Both the position numbers and the translations under genes were made by a program. The notes below the pieces were generated by a model, which saw nothing but the letters and a program-made list of their open reading frames with translations, was not told the DNA's origin and did no database searches. Below, piece after piece: positions 31,093 through 42,200 of a DNA stretch of 64,000 bases. This stretch comes from Arbacia lixula. Lineage: Eukaryota > Echinodermata > Echinoidea > Arbacioida > Arbaciidae. Positions within the stretch are counted from its first letter, which is position 1. Each line of letters starts with the position of its first letter. The stretch lies in NCBI GenBank assembly GCA_963669155.1, contig OZ022576.1:7976448-8040447 (forward strand). Direction: 5' to 3'.

Positions 31093-32139
31093 AAACAGAC
31101 TGAACTATGACAGCTTGTATTTGAATGCATGATGATGGCGGCCATCTTGAATATCCTAATTACGATCACATCGGAAACTTTTTCCTAACTGTAAGTCGTA
31201 CATTTTATCAGGGGATTATGTTAAGTAATAATAACCGTGTAAAACATCATTTCAGGTGGTGCACGTACGGCAGCCCAGCTTTCCACCTAGACTTTACAAT
31301 TAGAATATTTTTGAAATAAGCGCAAAATCCCGCCTTGCATTGATGTTTACATAGTGTTCTCAACAATAGGATGCACATTATCTTTCAAGATGACATTGAT
31401 TCTCGATTAGCAGGGATACCAAAGAGTATATCTATACAAATATCAGCTCGTACTAACTTTAAAATTTTTGTACACAAAACTATCAGTAAAAAAATCGTTT
31501 TGTGTCAAAAATTGACACAGGAAAATGGCATATATATTGATATGCAAATTATGTGATGTAAATTATTAATTAAGATGAATTGCAATGTCTATGAAACATC
31601 ATCAGTCTATTCATATCAGAACAAACTTACGGGTTAGACAAATTTAAAATGATTTGATGATTTTATTTTGGGGGTATGGCTGCATCTATAGGGTGTTATT
31701 TTCACAGACCTTAAATGACCCCCACGTCTCCAGGGACCTTTTTTTTCTATCAAATGCTAACATTAAACTTGATAAAGGAGAAACTCTAGCGGATCTGTCA
31801 GCTGTTCCGTTCTCTTGTTCGAATGCCTCCGCGGCGTACGCGATCACGTGACTCGTCTTTGTCATAGGTGTGATTTAGCTTCTCGTAAGCCCGGCGTAAG
31901 CCCCGTCCTCTGGCCCAGAAAGATCATATAATCGCACTCGTCGATGGTCCAAGAAGCATGAGGAAGCGATTTACCGACAACCTCACCATAGAAGCGCAAT
32001 ACCACTGTGCCATTTTAATACTTTGCCTGGCATATGCGTTACTTTCAGATGTGTGCGTACGGTATTGCATTCGAATTGTTCGTGGTCGTTTAAACCCCAG
32101 TACAGACAGTACTGATCGCAGCTGCTTGTTTCGGCCACC

Positions 32140-32290
32140 ACAGACTACACAATCCGATCAGTCGTAAAACTCTGCGACTGGCTGAATCGTAGGACCACGT
32201 CATGGGATTTGCACAAGACGATGCCGTCACATTCCCTGTCGTAGGTTCCTATACGACTGCAGGATGGTGACACAATCGTGCCATATACGG
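32140..32290 (+). repeat. Dispersed repeat, copy 1 (partner at 46005-46165)
   Basis: Shares CCGATCAGTCG, GCGACTGGCTGAATC or ACGACTGGCTGAATC, GTCATGGGATT and ACGACTGCA with 46005-46165 in the same order. Non-coding. Confidence 0.55.
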
Positions 32291-32820
32291 TGATCTGGAT
32301 ACACTTTTTGCAATGAGCCATGAAATGAATCTGCACAAAGGAATATAATAATCGGATTATTTAGTGCGAAATATTAAACCACACGGTTCTACCAAAAATG
32401 TAAATATGATTTTAAAATACGGTAGTTTTTGTTTTTTGCCTTTAATGTGTCCTGTTCATTATTGTTATGTCACTACGTAACCTTTAGTGGTATTTTATTC
32501 CTTCGCAAAACACTGTGATCTTTAAACTGTTATCATTTGAAACGTCACACAATTTCCTCCTCTTTATCTCCGATGTTGTTACTCCACCCGTTCCAATTCA
32601 TGCGTCTCTCGCATCTTCCTCTCTCTTTCACTCTTGTTCTTCAAGTCGATGCATTATTTATCAATTCGTTTCTTTACATTTCCTCCTCCTCTTCCCCTTC
32701 TTTATCACTTTACCACTTAAAAACCCAGTGTACAAAAACAGTAAGAGGACGACAAGAGTTATAATGGGCACCAACTAAAAGTTTCTTTTTAATGAATAAA
32801 CCCTAACACCACACACATGA

Positions 32821-32906
32821 TAATGCAGTTCCTTATCGTACCTTACTAATGCAGTTCCTTATCGTACCTTACTAATGCAGTTCCTTATCGTACCTTACTA
32901 ATGCAG
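32821..32906 (+). repeat. 26-bp minisatellite, 3.3 perfect units
   Basis: TAATGCAGTTCCTTATCGTA followed by CCTTAC repeats three times without change, plus a partial fourth unit. Confidence 0.95.
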
Positions 32907-33147
32907 AACTAACTATACAAATTCATGCAGTCACGTTTCCATTAGCCGTGCCAAACGTAATGTAGCTCTATGAGATTTGTCTGCATTGCTAGAGCAAACA
33001 AGTGTGTCAGCGGCACATATATTTATACATTTATTGTCTACCAAAGGAAGCATAACGAGTCTCGCGTGCATGCATGACGGAGCTTCGGGTCGTCACTTGG
33101 TTGTGTCCACACGGTATGTTTGAAACATGCGTAAATCACAGAACCCC

Positions 33148-33172
33148 CCGCCCCCCCCCCCCCCCCCCCCCC
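33148..33172. repeat. Poly-C run
   Basis: Nearly pure C over about 25 bases, interrupted by one G near its left end; downstream of the P4HTM-like stop. Confidence 0.9.
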
Positions 33173-33617
33173 ACTCGTTCGTTTAAAGCACATGCCCCTC
33201 AGAGTGTCAAGTGATTTGTGATGTGTCAAATTTGATTGGGATTGTTAGAACTCCCACTATGTTAAAACAGGGGAAATAAAATCGCATTACGCACTGGAAC
33301 AGATCACCATTGGCGGGACGCCCCCCACCCCCGGTAGGAACATTTCACCAGTGGGGCAATAATGCAGAGCCCTCATGAAAAGCATTGTTATCACTGATAA
33401 GGCTTCCCTGGGTAAAGAACACCGTGGACATGTTACATATAGGTTTTCATTTATTATAAATTACCATCAATGGTAACTACCATGACAAAAAACAATGAGC
33501 TGCCATTATAGCACATGTTGCCATGGTAATTGCCATCGATGGTTAGTTACAATAATTGAAAACATATTATGCAACATTGTCCATATTACTCTTATTTTTC
33601 CAAATCCCCCCTACTAA

Positions 33618-33828
33618 TTAGAGTTCAGAATGAGGAGCTGGTTTCTTGTCTTCAGATCCGACTTCGGAATCAACCAAGTCCCCTTTGATGACGGTTCTCG
33701 TAGCCTCCTCAGTGGTCAACTGTTCTCTTTCGGCGAAGACATCGGATAAGGCGTCCTGACGATCATAAGTGGTCGACGTCGAGTTTCTTGATCTACTTAG
33801 TCGTCGTATTGCCAGGTGTTTCAAATAT
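33618..33828 (-). CDS. P4HTM: P4HTM-like exon 10 (C-terminus)
   Basis: Acceptor TCACTTGCAG, TAA at 33620-33618. Encodes an Arg/Ser-rich then acidic tail ending in HSEL. Frame continues from exon 9 through a split Arg codon. Confidence 0.8.
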
Positions 33829-36167
33829 CTGCAAGTGATTACATTTATAGCATTGTTTAAATGATATTATATCCTACATATATTGAATATTGTATAGTGA
33901 TTGGTTCAAACAGCATCATGTGACAAAATATATTTCAACTATGATGTTGCGTGACGTCAGACCTCGAAATATTTTTCACTATGCCAATATTCTGACGTCA
34001 TTATTTCAGAACACTGGATATTTTGCCATCGATATCTGTCGACCGATCGCTTAATTTTTGTACTGAGCTTGCGCGGCCGCCGCGGTGAAAGTTTGCTTGT
34101 GTGACAAGGAAAAATCCAAACGAGCACTTGTGGTAAGTTGACATCTCATTTTCTCTCTTGTAATAATTGTAGGATATAAATCAAATATAACATGCACTAT
34201 TTTCGAAGTACCAGGTGAAATTATGGATTCCTCGGTGGCAGGAATAGTACTATTCCTGCCACCTTGGAAACAATAATTTCACTGGAACTTCTCAGTTCAT
34301 GGTATATTTGATTAATATTCAAATTATCTACGGCACATATCAACACTCATTAGTCCCTATGGGATTTCATTTCATAGAGCAAGAAATCTAGACGGGGGAA
34401 CAGTGAGAAAGACAAGGAGTAAGGTATTTATAAGATAGGTGGAACCACGGAACAAAACATTGAGCAAAATTACAGTTCGTCATGATTGTACTTTAAACAC
34501 AATGCAAATAAGCGGGAAGTTGTTATCAATATTGACATTAAAAACTATCAGTCCTTCAAAACATGTAAATGAGTGTAGTGCGAATGTGTTCAGTGAACAC
34601 GATAAACAATAGAATGAAGAAATGTACTCATTACATGCACGAGGTTTGCCCAACAAACTGGTCTCAAAGTATAATTGCCCAGACCACTCTGCGTGGCCAT
34701 CTCATAAGCTGGTAAAGCTACGTATGGAAAATAATCCTCTGCCTAGTTCAAAATGTCTAGATAGAATAAAAAGTGAAGTATAAACAACATAAATATATCA
34801 ATGTGGTAGCACATGACAGCTATGCACTGTTGGCAGGCGAACTTTATACGAGAAGAAGAAAGCACGAATGCGTACAACTAACAAAATTGACATCATCATA
34901 CCTCGTCACAAAGAGTGTCATGAAGAGTGATAAAAGACTTTTATCATGGTTTTTAATTTTAAATGATACATACCTTTCGGGGTCCGAATCCACAAAAATC
35001 CAGTTGTTGGCGATCCACTTGGTTCCTCTGATGACGTCACAGCCGCCGTGGAGGCTTCTGCGGTTCAAATCACCCATCCACTCTGAGGGAGAGAGTTATA
35101 AGAAAAAAATCTTACTAGAAATTTAACCATGACACTGTCACAAGAACCTGTCATTGTATTCCTCTTTCACTATAATCATTACTACCACTGTTTCTACAAT
35201 TACTAATGACGTGATTCTTCTTTCTAAACCTTTAATATTGCTGGGATATGTACAAACGTGATTTTTATTAAAATTTAATACATGTATCTTTAAAATCTAC
35301 CCTTCCATCCTTCATTCAATTTTCACGTGGATAGATCGAGTTGAGGTGTACCTACTCGTATGAGGGTCGATGTCATGATTGTACCAGAAGACCGCCTTGC
35401 CTTTCTCAGGGGTGACTAGCAGCTTGAAGGTTGAACACATACCCGAGGTCAAGTCGATTACCTTATTCCAGTTTATCCCAGAAATATTCTGAATATCATT
35501 AAAGTGACGGGAGAGATAAAAAGAAACGAAAAGAGAGAATAAAAGGATATTCGCCATCTCAGATGCTAAGCATGTTGGTTATGTATATTATACAGTATTT
35601 TAGTATTTTGGTAATGTTGATAGCAAATATAATATAGGGTTAAGGATGTAGCATTAGCCATTAGGATGATGCTCAATTCATGTGACGTGTTTATAAATGT
35701 GTTAATACATACATTGATTCAGCACAAAATGACGGTATGCAATAATGCAAAACCCACTCAGCTGCGCCACGGTGCGTGTCGCAACAATTTATCGCCTCAA
35801 CGCACTCACAACTGCGTTTTATTTGTGAAATGATACATTTTGATTTAATGCAGGAAATTAAGCCTGGGAATGGAAATCAGCTTGGACTTTAAAGAATACA
35901 AGTCTTAGGTTATGGTGATTTGTAGATGTTCTACCTTCATGTCCGCCAGTGGAAAAGCAGTTTGGCCTCCTTCTTCGACGTCATTCAGGTAAAACATGAG
36001 CGTGGCCATTCTGACAGAAATCAAAATAAGATGACACAGGACTTATGCATAACGCACTGTAAGCAACATAATACATCTCATACCGAAATAAGTCATGTTA
36101 CGGTGCCGAGATTGTGTAACACACACACACACATACACATACACACACATACACACATACACACACA

Positions 36168-36201
<34 letters not shown>

Positions 36202-39200
36202 TACACATACACACACATACACATATATATACACACAAACACACACACACACATCCTCTCTAATAATACGGAATACCAGGTACATTTTTGATGAATGTGA
36301 ATATGAATATGAATATGGTCAGATATTTTCTTGATGGTAGTGCAGTTTGTAGTGTCGCATAATATGAATCAGGCAGGATGCTTAATTCACAAGGCTGAAA
36401 TGAATTTTTTCTTGTTAATATAAATGTTGTATATGAGAGCAGAACATTGCATTATTCACTAGTTTAAATTATACTCAATTAGTATCATTGTCAATGAAGA
36501 CACAGCTTAGCATTTATAGGAGTGAAATATTGGTCTGAACACACGGCCGATCTATTGCTGATGTGAACTCTGAAAACTTTATACATGTACTCAGAAATGT
36601 GGCCTGCTCTTATTTGGTCTCATTCTCATGTCATGGTCTAGCACAGCCTGGGAAACCCTCGAGTACACTTTAATAAAAAACCAAGGCTAAATTCTAACCG
36701 TATTCCTAATCCTTACCCTCAACCTACTTTTAAGAAATAAGCTTGTGTGTAACCCATAAATATCAGCTTGCGCACGTACACGATACAGGTGTAGACGTAG
36801 TAGATGATTACCATATGTAACCATAGAACTGTATAATCTATTGTAACGAAAATGGGTCCCCGATTGCCACAAGAGGGCGATCGGTGTCACCCGATATTGG
36901 GACGGGTGGGGGTATAAGAGGCTGGGAGAAAGGATGGGGAGGGAGAACGTGTAGAGCTGCCGTAGCGAAAGGTTGTGCCTTAGTACTCCAATAAACATCA
37001 AGACCGTACGATACTTGTAAGTGTCTGTTATTGCGTGTGTATCGGATGAGTGGTTGATGCAGTGGGTGAGTGCGTGAGTGATTCCATGTTGCACAATATA
37101 TTTTTGTGAGAATCCGCGGATGATGATGTGGAGATGAGTCCGACGATAAAGCGAACCGGGCTCTAAAAAGACTGCTTGGCAGCCTGCTACCGAGAGAGAG
37201 AGCCCGGTTTCGTTACACTGGTGGCAGCGGTGGGATGAAACAACGTGGAATACAGGAGCAAGATAAAGTGTGTACGTACTCAACGTAATGGCCAACGTAC
37301 ACAGAAACCCGTACGCACAAATGAGAGTAGCCCACACACAGAGCTCGAGATAGATACAGCGCCTACACACAGCAGAGCCTACGTACAGCGCCTACACACA
37401 GAGCCTACGTACAGCGCCTACACACAGAGCCTACGTTAGCGCCTACACAGAGAGCCTACGTTAGCGCCTACACAGAGAGCCTACGTTAGCGCCTACACAG
37501 AGAGCCTACGTACAGCGCCTACACACAGAGCCTACGTTAGCGCCTACACAGAGAGCCTACGTACAGCGCCTACACACAGAGCCTACGTTAGCGCCTACAC
37601 ACAGAGCCTACGTACATGTAGCGCCTACACACAGAGCCTACGTTAGCGCCTACACAGAGAGTACGTACATGTAGCGCCTACACACAGAGCCAACGGGGGG
37701 CGCCTACACAGAGAGCCTACGTACATACCGCGCCTACACACAGAGCCTACGAGAAGGCGCCTGCACACAGAGCCTACGGGGGGCGCCTATGCATAAAGAG
37801 CGCCTACACAGAGAGCCTACGGGGGGCGCCTATGCATAAAGAGCGCCTGTACAGAGAGCCTACGAGAAGGCGCCTGCACACAGAGCCTACGGAGCCTACA
37901 CATAGCGCCTACGACATGTATATCGCCCATGTACAGCATGAAAAGAGCCTAGAAAGGGCATGTAATGATTTATAGCGCCTAGATACAGCATGTGTAGTAC
38001 CCATAGCATGTTCAGCAGGTATAGCGCCTAGCAACGGGGAGACGCATAGAGCCTTTTAGCGCCTGGCAGCATAGAAAAGGTAGCGCCTATGCACGTGATA
38101 AGTAGCGCCTAAAAAAAAAAGAAGACTGAGAACCGACGTCTGCGGTTACGGCGCCTATATTTACAGATAGAAAGAGCTAGGTTTATGGCTGCGGAACAGG
38201 TGAGCATGGAGCAGGAGATGGAAGCACTTGCAGGGGAGGTGCAGAGAGGCGACGAAGATCTCCGTCGGTCAAAGGCAGAAAATCAACTACTCATGGAACA
38301 AAATCGTCTTCTCAGATTGCAGCTGGAAAGACTACAAATCGACCAGTCTCCAATAAGCTTTCCAAATAACTTCCAGAGTGAAACACCACCCCCTGAGGTT
38401 CGGCGGGAACATGAGTCGATGGAAACTCATGCTGCAACGATGAGGAGGAAAGCTTCCTCACCATACGGGACCCGAACAAGTGAAGCCCCAATACAGGGTT
38501 ACAGAGAGGTTGGTGGACAGACACCGGGGAAAGGAACAACTGAGCAGAGGACATCTGCTCAAGGCGAAGAGATACATGCTGCCAGGTGGGCTCCAAGGAC
38601 AACACCAACAACTGCACACCCCGTGAATAAAGGGGTACCAGTAGCAAGCTTCCTTCAAAGACATGACTTAGATATCACAGACGCTCCTACCTCAAGGGGC
38701 GGACACCCAGATCCCCGACGACATGGGCGAGAAATGCAGGGTGGAGATAGAGGGTTCCAGCCACAGTATCTGGCAGGGTTATCTAAGCCAAACATCATAC
38801 CTGACAAATTCGATGGAAGAACTCCTTGGCGGGATTACGTTAGTCATTTCGAAGCTTGCAGAATGGCTAATAACTGGGGCAACGACCAGGCAAAGGTATT
38901 TCTTGCAGCAAGCCTGAGGGGACCAGCCCTGAAGATCCTAGGAAGCAAGGCAGCAGACACCTCCCAGATCTCATATCAAGAACTGATGGTTCTCCTTGAA
39001 AAGAGATTTGGCCCAGGACAACTGGCAGAAAACTTCCTCCTTGAATTACGATACAGGCGCCAGGGGCCCAGGGAAACCCTGCAAGAGTTGGGTCAGGCTG
39101 TCAGGGAGTTGGCAATGTTGGCATACCCAGAGCTGACCGAAGAGGCCCAGGACCGTTTAGCCAGGACGCATTTCACAGAGGCGATAGAAGACCAATGCAT

Positions 39201-42200
39201 CCGAGAAGGAGTCTTCAGATCAAAGCCAACAACTATGGATGAAGCTATTCAGGCGGCCCTAGCAACAGACAACTTCTTTAGGTTGGAGGAACAAAGGTCG
39301 GGCAGAAAACAAAAACAGGCAAGGGCAGTGGACTCTGATTCTGCAGCAACGATCAATGACATCTGGAGAGAGCTCAAGAGAATCGAAGGCAAAATCGCCA
39401 AACAGGAGACACCCCGCAGAATGGAAGATTCGAGGCAAGAAAGGTCATACAGGCGCAGGACGCCAACCGCAACTGACGAATGCTTCAAGTGCCATGAAAA
39501 AGGGCATTTCAGACGTGACTGCCCTCAAGGACGTGACAACAGGAGACCTTCGGGAAACGAGGCTCAGCCAACTCAGAGGCCCGAGGGGAGGCTGGACGGC
39601 AACCAGGGCATGGGGGCAGCAGGCAATCTGTAAATGGAATGTCTCCCGAAGAAAAACCAACATTTGGATACAGATCCCATCAAGCAAGATCTGGCCTTTT
39701 TGTGGAAGTGGAAATAAGAGGAGTAAAGGCGAGGCTACTGGTAGATTCCGGAGCCACTGACACAATTCTATCAGCATCCTTGTACTACCGAATTTCTTCA
39801 ACAAACAGGCCTAACCTTACTGATGTTCATGTCCGGAATGCAGATGGCAGCGCAATGGAGACACTTGGGAGTGCCTGGCTTGAACTTGGGGTGGGAAATT
39901 GCATTTGCCCTCTTCAGGTAGTCTTTGGTAATACTGACCAAATAGATGGACTACTGGGGCTAGATTTCCTAGTCCAAAACGAAGCTAACCTGGACCTAAA
40001 GACTAAGGAACTACGGCTCAAGGGAGAAAGGATCAAATGCACAGATCAAAGAGGTGGTGCATTTTGCTCCAGGGTTGTAGTAAGGACGACTACCAGGGTG
40101 CCACCTGGTCATGAAGTGGTGATTCCCGGCCACACTACAGGACTGCAAGGTGGGACAGGGCTGGCCCTCATTGAGCCTTCGGAAAGTAGCGAAATCATCC
40201 ACAAGGGGATTGTTGTCGCACGTGTAGTGGTAGAAACTACAAAAGACACCCTTCCTATCCGAGTCTTTAACCCTGGGAAAAGGGAATGTGTGATTCGCAG
40301 GGGAACGCTGGCGGGCCACCTCACACCCATCAAGGAGACGGACATAGAAGAGTGCCAGGTTCACCCCTCACCAACAGTCGAACTTCCGGTAGTCCCAGAA
40401 CATCTCCAAGATCTGTTTGAAAGAAGCAAGGAAGGGATAGACAAGGTTTTGCATCCAAGAATCGCCAAACTCCTTTGCGATAATCAGGACATTTTCTCCA
40501 AATCTGAAGGTGACATTGGAAAGACTGACCTGGTAAGACATCACATCAATACCGGAGATAACCCTCCAATTCGGGAAAGACCACGTAGGTTTCCGGCGAA
40601 GGAGCAAGAGGAGATAGACAGCCAAATCCAGGACATGTTGCGCCATGACCGAATTGAACCATCAGACAGCCCATGGTCATCTAATGTTGTACTTGTCAAG
40701 AAGAAAGATGGCTCAAAGAGGTTTTGCGTGGATTATCGCAAATTGAACCAGCTGACAATCAAGGATGGGTACCCCATACCTCGCATCGATGATTCACTGG
40801 ACGCACTTGGAGGTGCAAGATGGTTTTCTACATTGGACCTTGCCTCAGGCTATTGGCAGGTGGAGCTTGATGAAGAAGCCAAGAAGAAATCAGCCTTCGT
40901 CGTTCGGGGAGGTTTATACAGCTGGAAAGTCATGCCTTTCGGATTATGCAATGCACCATCCACTTTTGAAAGACTGATGGAGCGTGTCCTTGCAGGTCTG
41001 CACTGGGAAGTCCTGTTGGTCTATTTGGATGACGTCATCGTATTTGCGAAAACGATCGAAGATGAATTGATTCGTCTTGGCATGGTCTTTCAGCGCCTTC
41101 GACAAGCAGGCTTGAAGCTGAAGGCCAAGAAGTGTCATCTCTTTCGAGAGCGCGTCCTGTACCTGGGACATGTGGTCTCTGGGAAAGGCGTATCAACAGA
41201 CCCAGAGAAGATCAGAGCGGTGAAGGAATGGCCAACCCCTACTAGCGTCAAGGAGGTGCAGAGTTTCCTGGGGCTCGCCTCTTACTACCGAAGGTTTATC
41301 GCTGGTTTTGCAAGTATTGCCCGTCCGCTCCATCGCCTGACTGAGAAGGGACATACCTTCGCATGGACACCAGAGTGTGACGATGCCTTCCAAGAGCTCA
41401 AGAAGCGACTACAGGAATCACCAATCTTGGCGTATCCAGACCCAGAGCAGCAATACATCTTAGACACAGACGCCAGCAATGAAGGGATAGGAGCTGTTTT
41501 ATCCCAGGTGGTAGATGGGACGGAACGAGTCATCTCGTATGCTAGCAGAGCCCTGAACAAGGCAGAGAAAAACTACTGTGTGACCAGAAAGGAGTTGCTG
41601 GCCGTTGTAGTATTTCTGAAGCAATTCCGACAGTACTTGTATGGGCAGAAAATCATTGTCAGGACTGATCATGGAGCACTCCGCTGGCTTCTGAATTTCC
41701 GTGATCCTCAAGGCCAGATGGCCCGGTGGCTTCAAGTGATAGCAGAATACGACATTGAGATCATACACTGTGCAGGGAGGTCGCATGCCAATGCAGATAG
41801 CCTGTCACGTCGACCATGTCCCCAGTGCAAGAGAGATGACAAGGAGCCAGGAAGTGTTGAAGGGTCAGCAGAACAAGCAGAGCCGGAGGACAGAGTCCAG
41901 GCGAATGCGGTGACCATTGAGCCAAGTATCAGCAATTCAGACCTGCGTGACAAACAAGCCGCAGACCCATCTATCAAGTGGATTGTAGACAGAAAGCAAC
42001 AATCAAGAGACAGGCCGGTCTGGGCATCGATGACTTCAAAATCTAGTGTGGAGAAATCCTACTGGAGGATGTGGGACCAACTAGAAGTGAAACAAGGTGT
42101 CCTCTACAGGAAATGGGAGTGTGATCAGGGTTTAGATGTTGCTTGGCACGTCGTTTTACCGGCTGAGTTTCGAGCAGGTATGGTGAAGGAGCTACATGGT

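Noticed and set aside
36687-37370. 227-codon minus frame, also seen in the other LTR (45593-45877)
   Set aside because: It is antisense to the LTR and leader of the gypsy element; no domain recognised.
37347-37915. CRISPR-like array of regular repeats
   Set aside because: Units are contiguous without unique spacers and lie in a retrotransposon leader of an animal genome.
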